From: Micromonospora sp. U21
Lineage (GTDB): Bacteria > Actinomycetota > Actinomycetes > Mycobacteriales > Micromonosporaceae
Assembly: GCF_018070045.1 (NCBI RefSeq)
Contig: NZ_JAGPYK010000005.1
Span: 292,093 to 356,092 of the forward strand
DNA length: 64,000 nucleotides
Direction: 5' to 3'
The translations under genes and the position numbers were made by a program. Positions 53,585 to 61,695 of the stretch are shown in pieces; the first letter of the stretch is position 1, and each line of letters starts with the position of its first letter. Under the pieces are notes generated by a model. It made no database searches. It saw only the letters and a program-made list of their open reading frames with translations, and was not told where the DNA came from.

Positions 53585-54022
53585 GTCGGCGTGTTCCCCC
53601 TAGCCCGGCCGTTACGCTTGGCTCCGAGTCGCCGTGCGGGCAGCCTGTGAGCAGGCTTGGCCGCACGAACCCCGGGCATTCGTCGCCGCGGATGTGCTTC
53701 GCGCGCCCAACGGGCTGGAGCCGCTACCGCCCGGGTAGCCCGGGTCCGTGCAAGATCCGCACCGCCATCCAGATCTCGTTGAGCAGCAGCCCGCCGTTGT
53801 AGCGCAACTGCACAGCGACCTGCCGCGCGATAGCCGGGACCGTCCGCAGTCACCCGCACAGCCGCCCACCCGATCTGGACTACAAGATCATTGGATTCCC
53901 GAAAAGTGGACCTGAACAACTCGCGCGCCCGCCGTCCGGACCTACCTGTCAGACGGCAGGTTGCACCTTGATCATCCGCGATCCTTTACCTCGACGGGAC
54001 AGTGACCGGACCACGGCGTACC
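53585..54022. other. Intergenic region without a convincing gene
   Basis: About 440 bp with mixed composition. On the minus strand a short open stretch (about 53745-53870) would encode AVQLRYNGGLLLNEIWMAV, which looks protein-like but has no proper start and is closed by a stop upstream; it may be a gene remnant. ACCTGTC/GGCAGGT at 53941-53958 forms a small hairpin. No tRNA, IS element or ORF with typical codon use was found. Confidence 0.5.
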
Positions 54023-54059
54023 CGAAGCGCCCGACCTTATGAGCGGGGCGGGCGCTTCG
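54023..54059. terminator. Hairpin terminator
   Basis: CGAAGCGCCCG (54023-54033) pairs perfectly with CGGGCGCTTCG (54049-54059), an 11-bp stem with a 15-nt loop. It lies 24 bp beyond the stop of the serpin-like gene on the minus strand. Confidence 0.7.
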
Positions 54060-54083
54060 TCACTGCGCTCGGAACGCCCTGGC

Positions 54084-55328
54084 TCAGGCGTCGGCCTCGG
54101 GTAGCTCCTCCGGCTCGGCGACCCAGCCGGAGAAGACCGGCACCCCGTGCCAAGGCCCGGTCGCGCCGTCGGCCCGCTTGTCGGTGGCGAGCGCGACCAC
54201 CGCGTACGGGTGGCCGAAGCGCAGTTCGGCGGTGCGCGCGACGCCCTCCGGCGGCATGCTGGTCAGCTCGAACATCCCGGTCACCGCAGCCGCCTCGAAG
54301 CCGTACCGGCCGAACCGGGCCATCGCCGCCTGCCGGGCCTCGAAGTCCTGCACCGGCAGGGCCAGCGCCGTCGCCACCGCCGCCGACGCGGCCGGGAAGC
54401 CGAGCGCCGGCGCGCTCAGGTCGTGCTCGCTGCGGGCCGACCAGCAGGGGAGCGCCGCCATGTGCCGTTCCTCGCGGCCGTCGCGGGCCCGGGTGCGTAC
54501 CCGTTCCTCGCGCAGTGTCCACAGGGAAGTGTCGCCGAGCGGCAGGTCGAACAGCGAGCGGCGGCCGGGCGGTTCCGCGCTGTCGGCCGCGCCGGCGCTG
54601 AGCTGGTACGCGGCGGCCAGCACCTCGGCCGGCGGCACGTGCGGCTCGGCGGCCACCGAGAGGACCACCAGCCCCGCGCCGTCGGCCGCCTGGGCGGGCG
54701 CGGCGTGCACGATCACGTCACCGGCCCGCGCGGTCGAGACGATGGCGCCCCGGTGGCCGCGGCGCGGGCTGCACAGCACCCGGCGCAGCCGGCCCGCCCA
54801 GGCGCTGCCGGGGCCGAGCGCCCCGGCGTCGGCGATCTCGAACGGGTCCGCCCAGGAGATCCGGGTCGCCAGCGCGCTGGCCAGGGCCAGCACCACGTCC
54901 GGCCCGACCCGCAGCGGGAACCTCTCGATCAGGCCGAGGGTGTGCTCACGCGCCCAGGCGTCCAACCCGGCCTGGTCGGGCAGCGGGCCGACCTCGGTCG
55001 TCGCGGGCAGGGCGGCCTGCCAGTCGGACGGCCCGCCGTCGCCCTGACCCGGCCGGTGCCAGAGCGCGGTGGCGGACGCGACCAGCGGGTGCGGCGCGTC
55101 CAGCAGCGCGCGGGCGACCTCGGCCGCGCTGGTCAGGTCGGTGCCGAGGGCCTCCGCCAGCCCGTCGGCCGCCGGGCGGTTCGCCGCGACGGGGTCGGTG
55201 GCGGTGGTGGCGCTGAGCGCGAGCAGCAGCCAGGCGCCGAGCGGGGAGGCGACGTGGTGCCGGTCGCCGATCGTGGCGTGCAGCCGTGCGGCGTATCCGG
55301 AGAGCGGCCCGTGCAGATCCGTCGTCAT
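54084..55328 (-). CDS. Serpin-like protein
   Basis: 414 aa from ATG 55328 (MTTDLHGPLSGYAARLHATI). A serpin-like frame is suggested by HVASPLGAWLLLALSATTA, a stretch GPDVVLALASALATRISWADPFE, and the C-terminal FGHPYAVVALATDK with GVPVFSGWVAEPEE, which match the conserved HPF-FAI and P-FLGRV-DP serpin ends. The reactive-centre hinge is poorly conserved, so inhibitory activity is doubtful. No signal peptide. Confidence is moderate because overall similarity is judged by eye. Confidence 0.55.
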   Translation of the reverse strand: MTTDLHGPLSGYAARLHATIGDRHHVASPLGAWLLLALSATTATDPVAANRPAADGLAEALGTDLTSAAEVARALLDAPHPLVASATALWHRPGQGDGGPSDWQAALPATTEVGPLPDQAGLDAWAREHTLGLIERFPLRVGPDVVLALASALATRISWADPFEIADAGALGPGSAWAGRLRRVLCSPRRGHRGAIVSTARAGDVIVHAAPAQAADGAGLVVLSVAAEPHVPPAEVLAAAYQLSAGAADSAEPPGRRSLFDLPLGDTSLWTLREERVRTRARDGREERHMAALPCWSARSEHDLSAPALGFPAASAAVATALALPVQDFEARQAAMARFGRYGFEAAAVTGMFELTSMPPEGVARTAELRFGHPYAVVALATDKRADGATGPWHGVPVFSGWVAEPEELPEADA

Positions 55329-55378
55329 CCCCCCACTCTGCCCGCCCTCGCGCGCTCCGGCATCCTCGCCGGCCCGGC

Positions 55379-55894
55379 TCACGACCACAGCTCGAACGGC
55401 TCGTCGATCTCCTCGCCGGCCAGGAAGGGCGTGATCAGCCGGGAGAGCTGGCCGGGGTAGAAGCGGGCCGAGCTGGCCACCACCTCGGGCAGCGGCCACC
55501 AACGGAAGCCGAAGTAGTCCTCCAGCTCGTAGTCGAGCCGGTCCGTCTCGTCCACGTCCGGACCCGGGCCGTCCAGCCGTACCGCGACGACCACCTCATC
55601 CTGGACGTGGCGCAACTGACGGTGCAGGAAGCTCGCCCGCCGACGCCAGGCCGGCGCGCCCACCTGGTCGGCGGTGACCGCGATGCCGGTCTCCTCGCGC
55701 AGCTCCCGCACCGCCGTGTCGTGGTACGTCTCCCCGGGGTCCATGCCGCCGCCGGGCAGCTCCCACCAGGTGCCCAGCCGGGGATGGTCCGGGTCGCGCG
55801 TGTGGAACAGCAACACCCGGTCGGTGTCGTCCAGGACCACCACCCGCACCGCGCGTCGCTCCAGGACCGGCAGGTCGCGCGGCAGCTCAATCAT
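55379..55894 (-). CDS. NUDIX hydrolase
   Basis: 171 aa, MIELPRDLPVLERRAVRVVVLDDTDRVLLFHTRD. NUDIX box GGGMDPGETYHDTAVRELREETGI is complete, with WWELPGGG before it. The ATG overlaps the stop of a 28-codon ORF (ATGA), so translation is probably coupled to it. Substrate unknown. Confidence 0.92.
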   Translation of the reverse strand: MIELPRDLPVLERRAVRVVVLDDTDRVLLFHTRDPDHPRLGTWWELPGGGMDPGETYHDTAVRELREETGIAVTADQVGAPAWRRRASFLHRQLRHVQDEVVVAVRLDGPGPDVDETDRLDYELEDYFGFRWWPLPEVVASSARFYPGQLSRLITPFLAGEEIDEPFELWS

Positions 55895-55977
55895 CGGTTC
55901 ACCAGGGTGTACGCCCCGGCGGAACCGAGCGCCGTCGCCGTCCCGTGGAGAGTCCTGGTACGCACCTCAATGGTCAC
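55891..55977 (-). pseudogene. Truncated OsmC-like N-terminus, 28 codons, overlapping the NUDIX gene
   Basis: GTG 55977 has an excellent ribosome-binding site (CGGAGG). The peptide contains VRTRTLHGTATALGSAGAYT, which resembles the start of actinobacterial OsmC-family proteins (GTA-ALGSAGPYTLV-DRP), then stops at once. Its TGA overlaps the NUDIX ATG. It may be a decayed OsmC gene whose start and ribosome-binding site now drive the NUDIX gene, or a true short upstream ORF. Confidence 0.45.
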
Positions 55978-56072
55978 TGCGAGCACCTCCGCGTCGTCCC
56001 GCTGCCGGGCACCAGTCTGCCGCAGCGCCGCCCGCCCAGGCGGCCGGCGCGGGGACCGGTAGGCTGCCCGCC

Positions 56073-56564
56073 GTGGCTGGTCTGTTGAGGAACGTGGCGA
56101 CGCGCATCTCCCGGGTGGGCGCGGTGATTCCGTCCCCGCGACGTACCGGGCCGGCCCCGGCGCAGGTGGCTCGCCGTCGCCAGGTGAGCGCGTTGCAGCG
56201 GCGCGAGCTGACCTACGCCCCGGAGCGGGACGGCCAGGCCGACCCCGGGGAGATCGTCTGGACCTGGGTGCCGTACGAGGACGACCCCCGGCAGGGCAAG
56301 GACCGGCCCGTGCTGGTCGTCGGACGGCACAGCCGGACGCTGTTCGGGTTGATGCTGTCCAGCCAGAGCGAGCGGCACGGGCAGCGGCACTGGTTCGCGC
56401 TCGGGCCCGGTGAGTGGGACCGGGACAACCGGCCGAGCTGGGTCCGTCTCGACCGGGTGCTCACCATGCGCGAGGACAGCATCCGCCGCGAGGGCGCCGT
56501 GCTGGACCGGCCCCGGTTCGACCGGGTCGGGCAGGCCCTGCGCGCGGGCTACGGCTGGCGCTGA
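56073..56564 (+). CDS. PemK/MazF-like protein without visible antitoxin
   Basis: 163 aa from GTG 56073. A basic, Arg-rich N-terminus (about 1-45) precedes a PemK/MazF-like barrel: GEIVWTWVPYEDDPRQGKDRPVLVVGR, TLFGLMLSSQ, WFALGPGEWDRDNRPSWVRLDRVLTM and IRREGAVLDRPRFDRV. The family cuts RNA when it is a toxin. There is no small antitoxin gene beside it, so it may be a domesticated or solitary member. Confidence 0.82.
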   Translation: MAGLLRNVATRISRVGAVIPSPRRTGPAPAQVARRRQVSALQRRELTYAPERDGQADPGEIVWTWVPYEDDPRQGKDRPVLVVGRHSRTLFGLMLSSQSERHGQRHWFALGPGEWDRDNRPSWVRLDRVLTMREDSIRREGAVLDRPRFDRVGQALRAGYGWR

Positions 56565-56593
56565 CCGCACCGGCTCGCTCACGCGGTGGGCCG

Positions 56594-57244
56594 TCAGGCC
56601 GGGTCGCGGCTCGGACCGACCCCGGCGCCCCCCGTGCCCGGCGGCGGGTACGGCTGCTCGGCGAGTAGCCGGGCCAGGTGTGCGCTGTTGAGTGCCAACG
56701 CCTTCGTGGTCCGGCCGGTGGTGTCGGGCTTGGGGCCGGCGTCGCGGTAGTCCACCGTGTGCAGCGCCTCGCCGACCCAGTAGGTCGTGCCGGCGGCGGC
56801 GCAGGTGAACCCGACCTCGTTGAGGGCCTGCTGCACCTGACCGATGGTGTGGTGCGCGCCGTCCTCGTTGCCGACGACGGCGACACCTGCGACCTTGCCG
56901 TACGTCAGGTGCCGGCCCTCGGCGTCGGTCTCGGAGAGCTCGGCGTCGAGGCGTTCGAGGACCATCTTGCAGACGCTGGAGGGCTGGCCGAGCCAGATCG
57001 GCGTCGCGATGATGAGAATCTGGGCCGACAGGAGCTTTGCCCGGATGTCGGGCCACCCGTCCCCGTCGCCCTCGTCCGTCGACACCCCGAACCGTACGTC
57101 GTGGTCGACCACCCGGACCAGGTCGCCGTCCACCCCCTGCTCGGCCAACTCGGCGAGTACCTCCCGCGCGAGCTGGTCCGAACTGGACGGGGCCGGCGAC
57201 GGCTTGAGGGTGCAGTTGAGCGCGAGGGCGCGAATGCTCGCCAC
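56594..57244 (-). CDS. Flavodoxin-like NAD(P)H-dependent oxidoreductase
   Basis: 216 aa from GTG 57244 preceded by GAGAGGA. Flavodoxin-like order: RALALNCTLKPSPAPSSSDQLAREVL (phosphate-binding loop), LLSAQILIIATPIWLGQPSSVCKMVLERL and GKVAGVAVVGNEDGAHHTIGQV, the FMN contacts of NADPH-dependent FMN reductases. The C-terminal tail is Pro/Gly-rich. It lies divergent from the ArsR-SRPBCC operon. Confidence 0.88.
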   Translation of the reverse strand: MASIRALALNCTLKPSPAPSSSDQLAREVLAELAEQGVDGDLVRVVDHDVRFGVSTDEGDGDGWPDIRAKLLSAQILIIATPIWLGQPSSVCKMVLERLDAELSETDAEGRHLTYGKVAGVAVVGNEDGAHHTIGQVQQALNEVGFTCAAAGTTYWVGEALHTVDYRDAGPKPDTTGRTTKALALNSAHLARLLAEQPYPPPGTGGAGVGPSRDPA

Positions 57245-57343
57245 GGGGGTTCCTCTCCGCCGTCGATCAAGGTGACCGCCACCCCGTACCCCGCGCGCCG
57301 GGTGCCGAACCACACCAAGTTCGGGCTCTCCGGTGCGAAGGGC

Positions 57344-57402
57344 TTGACGGCGTCTTCCGAGGCGGTATATTCAACCCAACGGTTTATAAGCCAGATGGTT
57401 GA
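57344..57402 (+). promoter_or_regulatory. Sigma-70-type promoter with overlapping 32-bp dyad operator
   Basis: TTGACG (57344-57349) and TATATT (57366-57371) are spaced by 16 bp, the clearest -35/-10 pair in the window. From 57371 to 57402 lies one symmetric site: TCAACC and GGTTGA as outer arms and the near-palindrome GGTTTATAAGCC (57381-57392) exactly centred between them. It covers the expected transcription start, so the ArsR protein encoded next should repress itself and the SRPBCC gene there. Confidence 0.75.
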
Positions 57403-57411
57403 GAGCGACAC

Positions 57412-57756
57412 ATGACAACAGATCCAGCCAGTGCCGTGTTCGCCGCCCTCGCCGATCCGACCCGCCGGGCCATCCTGGCCCGGCTGGCGACCGGTGCGGC
57501 GACGGTCAACGAGTTGGCGGAGCCGTTCCCGATCAGCGTTCAGGCGATCTCCAAGCACCTCAACGTGCTGGAGCGAGCCGGGTTGATCGTGCGGACCCGC
57601 GAGGCGCAGTGGCGTCGCTGCCGGCTCGATCCGGCCCCGCTGCGCACGCTGGCCGAATGGGTCGAGCAGTACCGCCGGCTCTGGGACGACCGTTACGACA
57701 CATTGGACGACTACCTGCGCGACCTGAAGGAGAACAGCCGTGAACAAGCCCAGTGA
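57412..57756 (+). CDS. ArsR-family transcriptional repressor
   Basis: 114 aa. Winged helix: VFAALADPTRRAILARLATGAATVNELAEPFPISVQAISKHLNVLERAGLIVRTREAQWRRCRLD. No metal-binding Cys pair, so it belongs to the SRPBCC-linked group. It overlaps the following SRPBCC gene by 17 bp, and the pair follows a strong promoter with a dyad operator. Probable self-repressor. Confidence 0.93.
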   Translation: MTTDPASAVFAALADPTRRAILARLATGAATVNELAEPFPISVQAISKHLNVLERAGLIVRTREAQWRRCRLDPAPLRTLAEWVEQYRRLWDDRYDTLDDYLRDLKENSREQAQ

Positions 57757-58213
57757 CCTCGTCATCGACATGCCGTCCGATCGGGAGATCACCCTCACCC
57801 GTTCCTTCGACGCCCCGCGCGAGCTGGTCTACGCCGCGCACAGCCAGGCCGAGCACCTGAAGCACTGGTGGGGGCGGGGCAACCCGGTGGAGATCGAGAT
57901 CGACTTCCGGGAGGGCGGCAGCTACCGCAACGTCGAACACGCCGACGACGGCAACGACTACGCCTTCCGCGGTGAGTTCCGGGAGATCGTCGTACCGGAG
58001 CGGATCGTGCAGACGTTCGAGTACGAGGGCATGCCCGGCCAGGTGGCGGTGGAGACGCTGGTCTTCACCGAGCGCGACGGACGCACCACCGTCACCAGCA
58101 CCACCCGGTTCGACACCACCGAGCAGCGCGACGGCATGGCCGAGTCCGGCATGGCGCAGGGCGCAGCCGAGTCGTACGCCGCACTGGACCGGCACCTCGC
58201 CACCCTGCGCTGA
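57740..58213 (+). CDS. SRPBCC (AHSA1/START-like) domain protein
   Basis: 157 aa, GTG with AAGGAGAAC upstream, inside the end of the ArsR gene. Typical AHSA1 features: ITLTRSFDAPRELVYAAHSQAEHLKHWWG, FREGGSYRNVEHADDG, FRGEFREIVVPERIVQTFEYEG and ESYAALDRHLATL. The helix-grip fold binds hydrophobic ligands. ArsR-SRPBCC pairs are common in actinobacteria; the ligand is unknown. Confidence 0.93.
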   Translation: MNKPSDLVIDMPSDREITLTRSFDAPRELVYAAHSQAEHLKHWWGRGNPVEIEIDFREGGSYRNVEHADDGNDYAFRGEFREIVVPERIVQTFEYEGMPGQVAVETLVFTERDGRTTVTSTTRFDTTEQRDGMAESGMAQGAAESYAALDRHLATLR

Positions 58214-58282
58214 CCAGGGACGCGCCACCCGGGCCGCGACCGGTAAATCCGGTGGGCCGGGTGGCGCACCCGGTGGCATGGT

Positions 58283-59305
58283 GTGCCCGTGCTCGAAGAC
58301 GCGACACAGCAGGTGGCCGGCTGGGTCCGTGCGGATTTCGGCCTCGACCTGACCCTCTTGGACGAGGTGACCCACGGCGCCGACCAGCGCGCCCGACTGT
58401 GGCGGGCGCACGCCGCCGACGGCACCCGGTACGCGGTCAAACTGAGCGGTGGCGGCACTCCGGCCGGCCTGGTCGTGACGGCGCACCTGGCCGGACAGGG
58501 GGTGCCGGGCATCCCCGCGCCCCTGCGGACCGGCGACGGGCGGCTGCACGGCGATCACGGCGGCCGCCGCCTCTCGGTGGTGCCGTGGGTCGCCGACCAG
58601 CGGGCGCTCGACGGCCCGATGACCGAGGCCCACTGGCGCGCGTACGGCGAACTGCTGGCCGCGGTGCACGCGGTGCCGGTGACCGACGAGCTGGTGCGGC
58701 TGCTGCCGCCCGGCGGCGCGGCGTACCCGGCGATCGTGGCCGCGACCCGCGCGACGGCTGAGCGGTTGCGCGATCCCGGCCCGGCCGACCCCGCCGGTCC
58801 GCCGGTCGCCGAGCTGGCGGCCGTCTGGGCCGCGGTGGCCGACCGGGTGTCCACACTGGCCGGTGAGGTCGAGCGCCTCGTCTCCGGCCAGCGCGACCGG
58901 CCGGTGGTGGTCTGCCACGGCGACCCGCACCTGGGCAACCTGCTGCTCGGCCCGGACGGTCAGGTCTGGCTGATCGACTGGGACGACGCGGTGCTCGCCC
59001 CGCCCGAGTGCGACCTGATGTTCCTCACCGACGGGGTGCTCGCCTTCGCGCCGGTCACCGCCGAGCAGCAGGTGGCCGCCCTCGCCGGCTACGGCCGCGT
59101 CGACATCGACCCGACCCGCCTGGCCTGGTTCCTCGCGGTCCGTGCGCTCGACGATCTCACCGACTGGACCCGTCAGGCGCTGGATCCCGACGCCGACGTG
59201 GCCGACCGGGCGAGGGCGGCCCGGATCGTGCGGGGACTGGTGTCGCCGGTCGGTCTGGTCACGCTCGCCGACACCGCGCTGGGCGACCTCGGCCGGCCTC
59301 GTTGA
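58283..59305 (+). CDS. Aminoglycoside phosphotransferase (APH)-like kinase
   Basis: 340 aa from GTG 58283 (GTG 58289 possible). Features: GTRYAVKLSGGG (ATP-site Lys), LSVVPWVADQRA, VCHGDPHLGNLLLG (HGD-x4-N catalytic loop) and VWLIDWDDAVLAPPECDLMF (metal-binding Asp). It belongs to the APH/choline-kinase fold. Could phosphorylate an antibiotic, homoserine or another small alcohol; resistance is not proven by sequence. Confidence 0.9.
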   Translation: MPVLEDATQQVAGWVRADFGLDLTLLDEVTHGADQRARLWRAHAADGTRYAVKLSGGGTPAGLVVTAHLAGQGVPGIPAPLRTGDGRLHGDHGGRRLSVVPWVADQRALDGPMTEAHWRAYGELLAAVHAVPVTDELVRLLPPGGAAYPAIVAATRATAERLRDPGPADPAGPPVAELAAVWAAVADRVSTLAGEVERLVSGQRDRPVVVCHGDPHLGNLLLGPDGQVWLIDWDDAVLAPPECDLMFLTDGVLAFAPVTAEQQVAALAGYGRVDIDPTRLAWFLAVRALDDLTDWTRQALDPDADVADRARAARIVRGLVSPVGLVTLADTALGDLGRPR

Positions 59306-59350
59306 GCGCGGGCCCCGGCCGCCGGGACGTGGCCTTGGACGCCGGAGCGG

Positions 59351-60013
59351 TCAGCACTCGGCGAGGCGGACGCTGTCCACGAGCTGGCGCGGCGATCGGC
59401 TGCCGCCGAGGCTCTTCGCCTGGTACATGGCCGCGTCGGCGCGGCTGAGCGCATCGGTGAGCTGGGCCGGGCCGGTCACCGGTGCGAGCCCGACGGAGGC
59501 GGTCACCTGGACGCTGACCCCGCTCAGCCGGATCGGGGCGGCGACGGTCTCGCTGAGCCGCCGGGCGGCGTGCTCGATCCAGCGCCGGTCGATGGTCGGG
59601 CTGGCCAGCAGCCCGGCGAACTCGTCCCCGCCGAGGCGGGCGACGAGGTTGTCCCCGGCGAAGCCGGCCAGCCGCTCGGCCACGCTGATCAGCACCTGGT
59701 CGCCGGCGGCGTGCCCGTACCGGTCGTTGATCTGCTTGAAGTCGTCCAGGTCGAGCACGATGGCGATCAGCGGCTGCCCGGCCGCGTCGGTGAGCAGGGC
59801 GGCCGCGAGGTGGTAGAAGGCACGCCGGTTGGGCAGCCCGGTGAGCGGGTCGTGGCTGGCGGCGTGCCGTTCGGCGGCGAGCTCGGCCTGGAGGTGCCCG
59901 ATCTCGGCCTCGGCGCGCAGCGCCCGCCGCCGTAGTTGCCAGGAGGAGAGCAGCGCGCCGGCGGCGCAGATGCCGGAGGCGACACTCATCGGATCCGGCA
60001 CGAACCCTCCCAT
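59351..60013 (-). CDS. GGDEF-domain protein (probable diguanylate cyclase)
   Basis: 220 aa. A short hydrophobic N-terminus (DPMSVASGICAAGALLSSWQL) is followed by a coiled-coil-like helix and the GGDEF domain: HDPLTGLPNRRAFYHL, IVLDLDDFKQINDRYGHAAGDQVL, VARLGGDEFAGLLA (intact active site) and SRADAAMYQAKSLGGSR. It should make c-di-GMP. An ATG nine codons downstream (MSVASG) is an alternative start. Convergent with the APH-like gene. Confidence 0.92.
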   Translation of the reverse strand: MGGFVPDPMSVASGICAAGALLSSWQLRRRALRAEAEIGHLQAELAAERHAASHDPLTGLPNRRAFYHLAAALLTDAAGQPLIAIVLDLDDFKQINDRYGHAAGDQVLISVAERLAGFAGDNLVARLGGDEFAGLLASPTIDRRWIEHAARRLSETVAAPIRLSGVSVQVTASVGLAPVTGPAQLTDALSRADAAMYQAKSLGGSRSPRQLVDSVRLAEC

Positions 60014-60267
60014 CGCCGCGATCGCCTCCAGCCATCGACCGACACGGCTCGCGCGCCGCGTCGGCCCGGTTTCCCCTCATCGATGCCCATGCCAGGTAAC
60101 TCAATGTGAACGGATAGGCACCGATCTTGTGCGTTATCATGCTCGCCGTCCGGTGCAGATGCAATAGCAGATGCACGTGCAGCACCGTCCGATGTCGATA
60201 CCGCACCCCTCGCCGTCACCGCTCCTCCCACGGCCACCGGCGGGCTCGTGAGCAGAAAGACGCCCTC

Positions 60268-60507
60268 ATGCAGCAGCCACCGAATGGCGTTCCGATCCAG
60301 CAGTTGCCACCGCTGAGCTGGCAGAAGAGTCGTCGCAGCAACCCCAGCGGCAACTGTGTCGAACTCGCCGAACTGCCCGGGGGAGCCGGCATCGCGCTCC
60401 GCAACTCGCGACATCCGGAGGGGCCGGCGTTGATCTACACCGTGGATGAGATCGCCGCCTTCGTGCTCGGCGCGCGGGACGGCGACTTCGACCATCTGAT
60501 CAACTGA
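60268..60507 (+). CDS. DUF397 protein
   Basis: 79 aa. LSWQKSRRSNPSGNCVELAELPGGAGIALRNSRHPEGPALIYTVDEIAAFVLGARDGDFD is the DUF397 pattern. It precedes an XRE/DUF5753 gene by 140 bp, the reverse order of the pair at 50.8-51.8 kb. Probably the partner of that regulator. Confidence 0.92.
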   Translation: MQQPPNGVPIQQLPPLSWQKSRRSNPSGNCVELAELPGGAGIALRNSRHPEGPALIYTVDEIAAFVLGARDGDFDHLIN

Positions 60508-60647
60508 GCGGTCCCCGTGGACCATCCCGGTGACGGGACTGATCTACCGGTCCGGGGGAGTTCACCTCACTGTCGGTCCATGGCATGCTTACACGTCGGC
60601 CGGGCCAGGGTGCCCGACCACGCTGGTCGGTATCCGGAGGTCCGCAC

Positions 60648-61535
60648 GTGACGATGGTTCCCGCCGAGGGCGGCCCGACAAGCGGGCCAACCGTGCTGCG
60701 CATGCTGCTCGGAGCCCAACTGCGCCGGCTGCGGGAGTCCGGCGGCGTGACCCGGGAGGGTGCCGGCTGGGAGATCCGGGCCTCCGAATCCAAGATCAGT
60801 CGGATGGAGCTGGGCCGGGTCGGCTTCAAGGAACGCGACGTGGCGGACCTGCTCACTCTGTACGGCGTCACCGACGAGCAGGAGCGCGAGGCGCTGCTCA
60901 AGCTCGCTCGGGACGCCAACAGCCCCGGTTGGTGGCACCGCTATGGCGACGTCCTGCCCACCTGGTTCCAGTCCTACCTGGGGCTCGAGGCGGCGGCGGC
61001 GCTGATCCGCACCTACGAGGTGCAGTTCGTCCCCGGCCTCCTGCAGACCCGTGAGTACGCCCGCGCGGTCGTGCTGCTCGGGCACGGCGCGGCCGGTCCG
61101 GCCGAGCTCGACCGACGGGTCGCCCTGCGGATGCAGCGCCAGCAGCTGCTCCACCGGGAGCACCCGCCGCAGCTCTGGGCGGTGGTGGACGAGGCGGCGC
61201 TGCGCCGCCCGATCGGCGGTGCCGAGGTGATGCGCGGTCAGCTCACCGCCCTCATCGAGGCGACCAAGTCGCCGAACGTCCGCCTCCAGGTCATCCCGTT
61301 CGCCGCCGGTGGCCACGCGGCCGCCGGTGGCGCGTTCACCATCCTGCGCTTCGGTGACCAGGAACTGCCCGACATCGTCTACATCGAACAACTCACCAGC
61401 GCCATCTACCTGGACAAGCGCGACGACCTGGATTATTACGCGGTGGCCATGGAACGGCTCTGCGTCGAGGCGGAGCCGCCGGAGCGCACCCCGGAGATCC
61501 TCGGACGCCTGCTGGAGGACCTCTACCCAGCGTGA
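60648..61535 (+). CDS. XRE-family HTH regulator with DUF5753 domain
   Basis: 295 aa from GTG preceded by CCGGAGG. HTH: LRMLLGAQLRRLRESGGVTREGAGWEIRASESKISRMELGRVGFKERDVADLLTLYGV. DUF5753: GLEAAAALIRTYEVQFVPGLLQTREYARAV, MQRQQLLHREHPPQLWAVVDEAALRRPIGG and VRLQVIPFAAGGHAAAGGAFTILRF. Second member of this regulator type in the window. Confidence 0.93.
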   Translation: MTMVPAEGGPTSGPTVLRMLLGAQLRRLRESGGVTREGAGWEIRASESKISRMELGRVGFKERDVADLLTLYGVTDEQEREALLKLARDANSPGWWHRYGDVLPTWFQSYLGLEAAAALIRTYEVQFVPGLLQTREYARAVVLLGHGAAGPAELDRRVALRMQRQQLLHREHPPQLWAVVDEAALRRPIGGAEVMRGQLTALIEATKSPNVRLQVIPFAAGGHAAAGGAFTILRFGDQELPDIVYIEQLTSAIYLDKRDDLDYYAVAMERLCVEAEPPERTPEILGRLLEDLYPA

Positions 61536-61632
61536 CCGCCGGCCGGGGCGGCGCCTGCGGGCGCCGTGGCCTCGACCGGTGCGCATCTTTTGGCTCGCCC
61601 CGCCGCGGTCGGGGCCGGGCCGACGCCTGGTA

Positions 61633-61691
61633 TTGACGGCCGCCGGCCGGTCCCGCTAGTCTCTGTATCGATACAGACTGGATCGATGCAG
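61633..61691 (+). promoter_or_regulatory. LacI-gene promoter with two tandem operators
   Basis: TTGACG (61633-61638) and TAGTCT (61657-61662), 18 bp apart. Directly after -10 comes CTGTATCGATACAG (61663-61676), a perfect 14-bp palindrome, and then CTGGATCGATGCAG (61678-61691), the same site with one symmetric change. CG-centred 14-mers are the usual LacI/GalR operator form, so this is probably autoregulation. The first motif would serve as a search pattern for targets elsewhere. Confidence 0.8.
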
Positions 61692-61695
61692 AGGG

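Noticed and set aside
53745..53870. Protein-like stretch on the minus strand (AVQLRYNGGLLLNEIW)
   Set aside because: No start codon with ribosome-binding site, only about 40 codons, no family recognised; noted as a possible remnant only.
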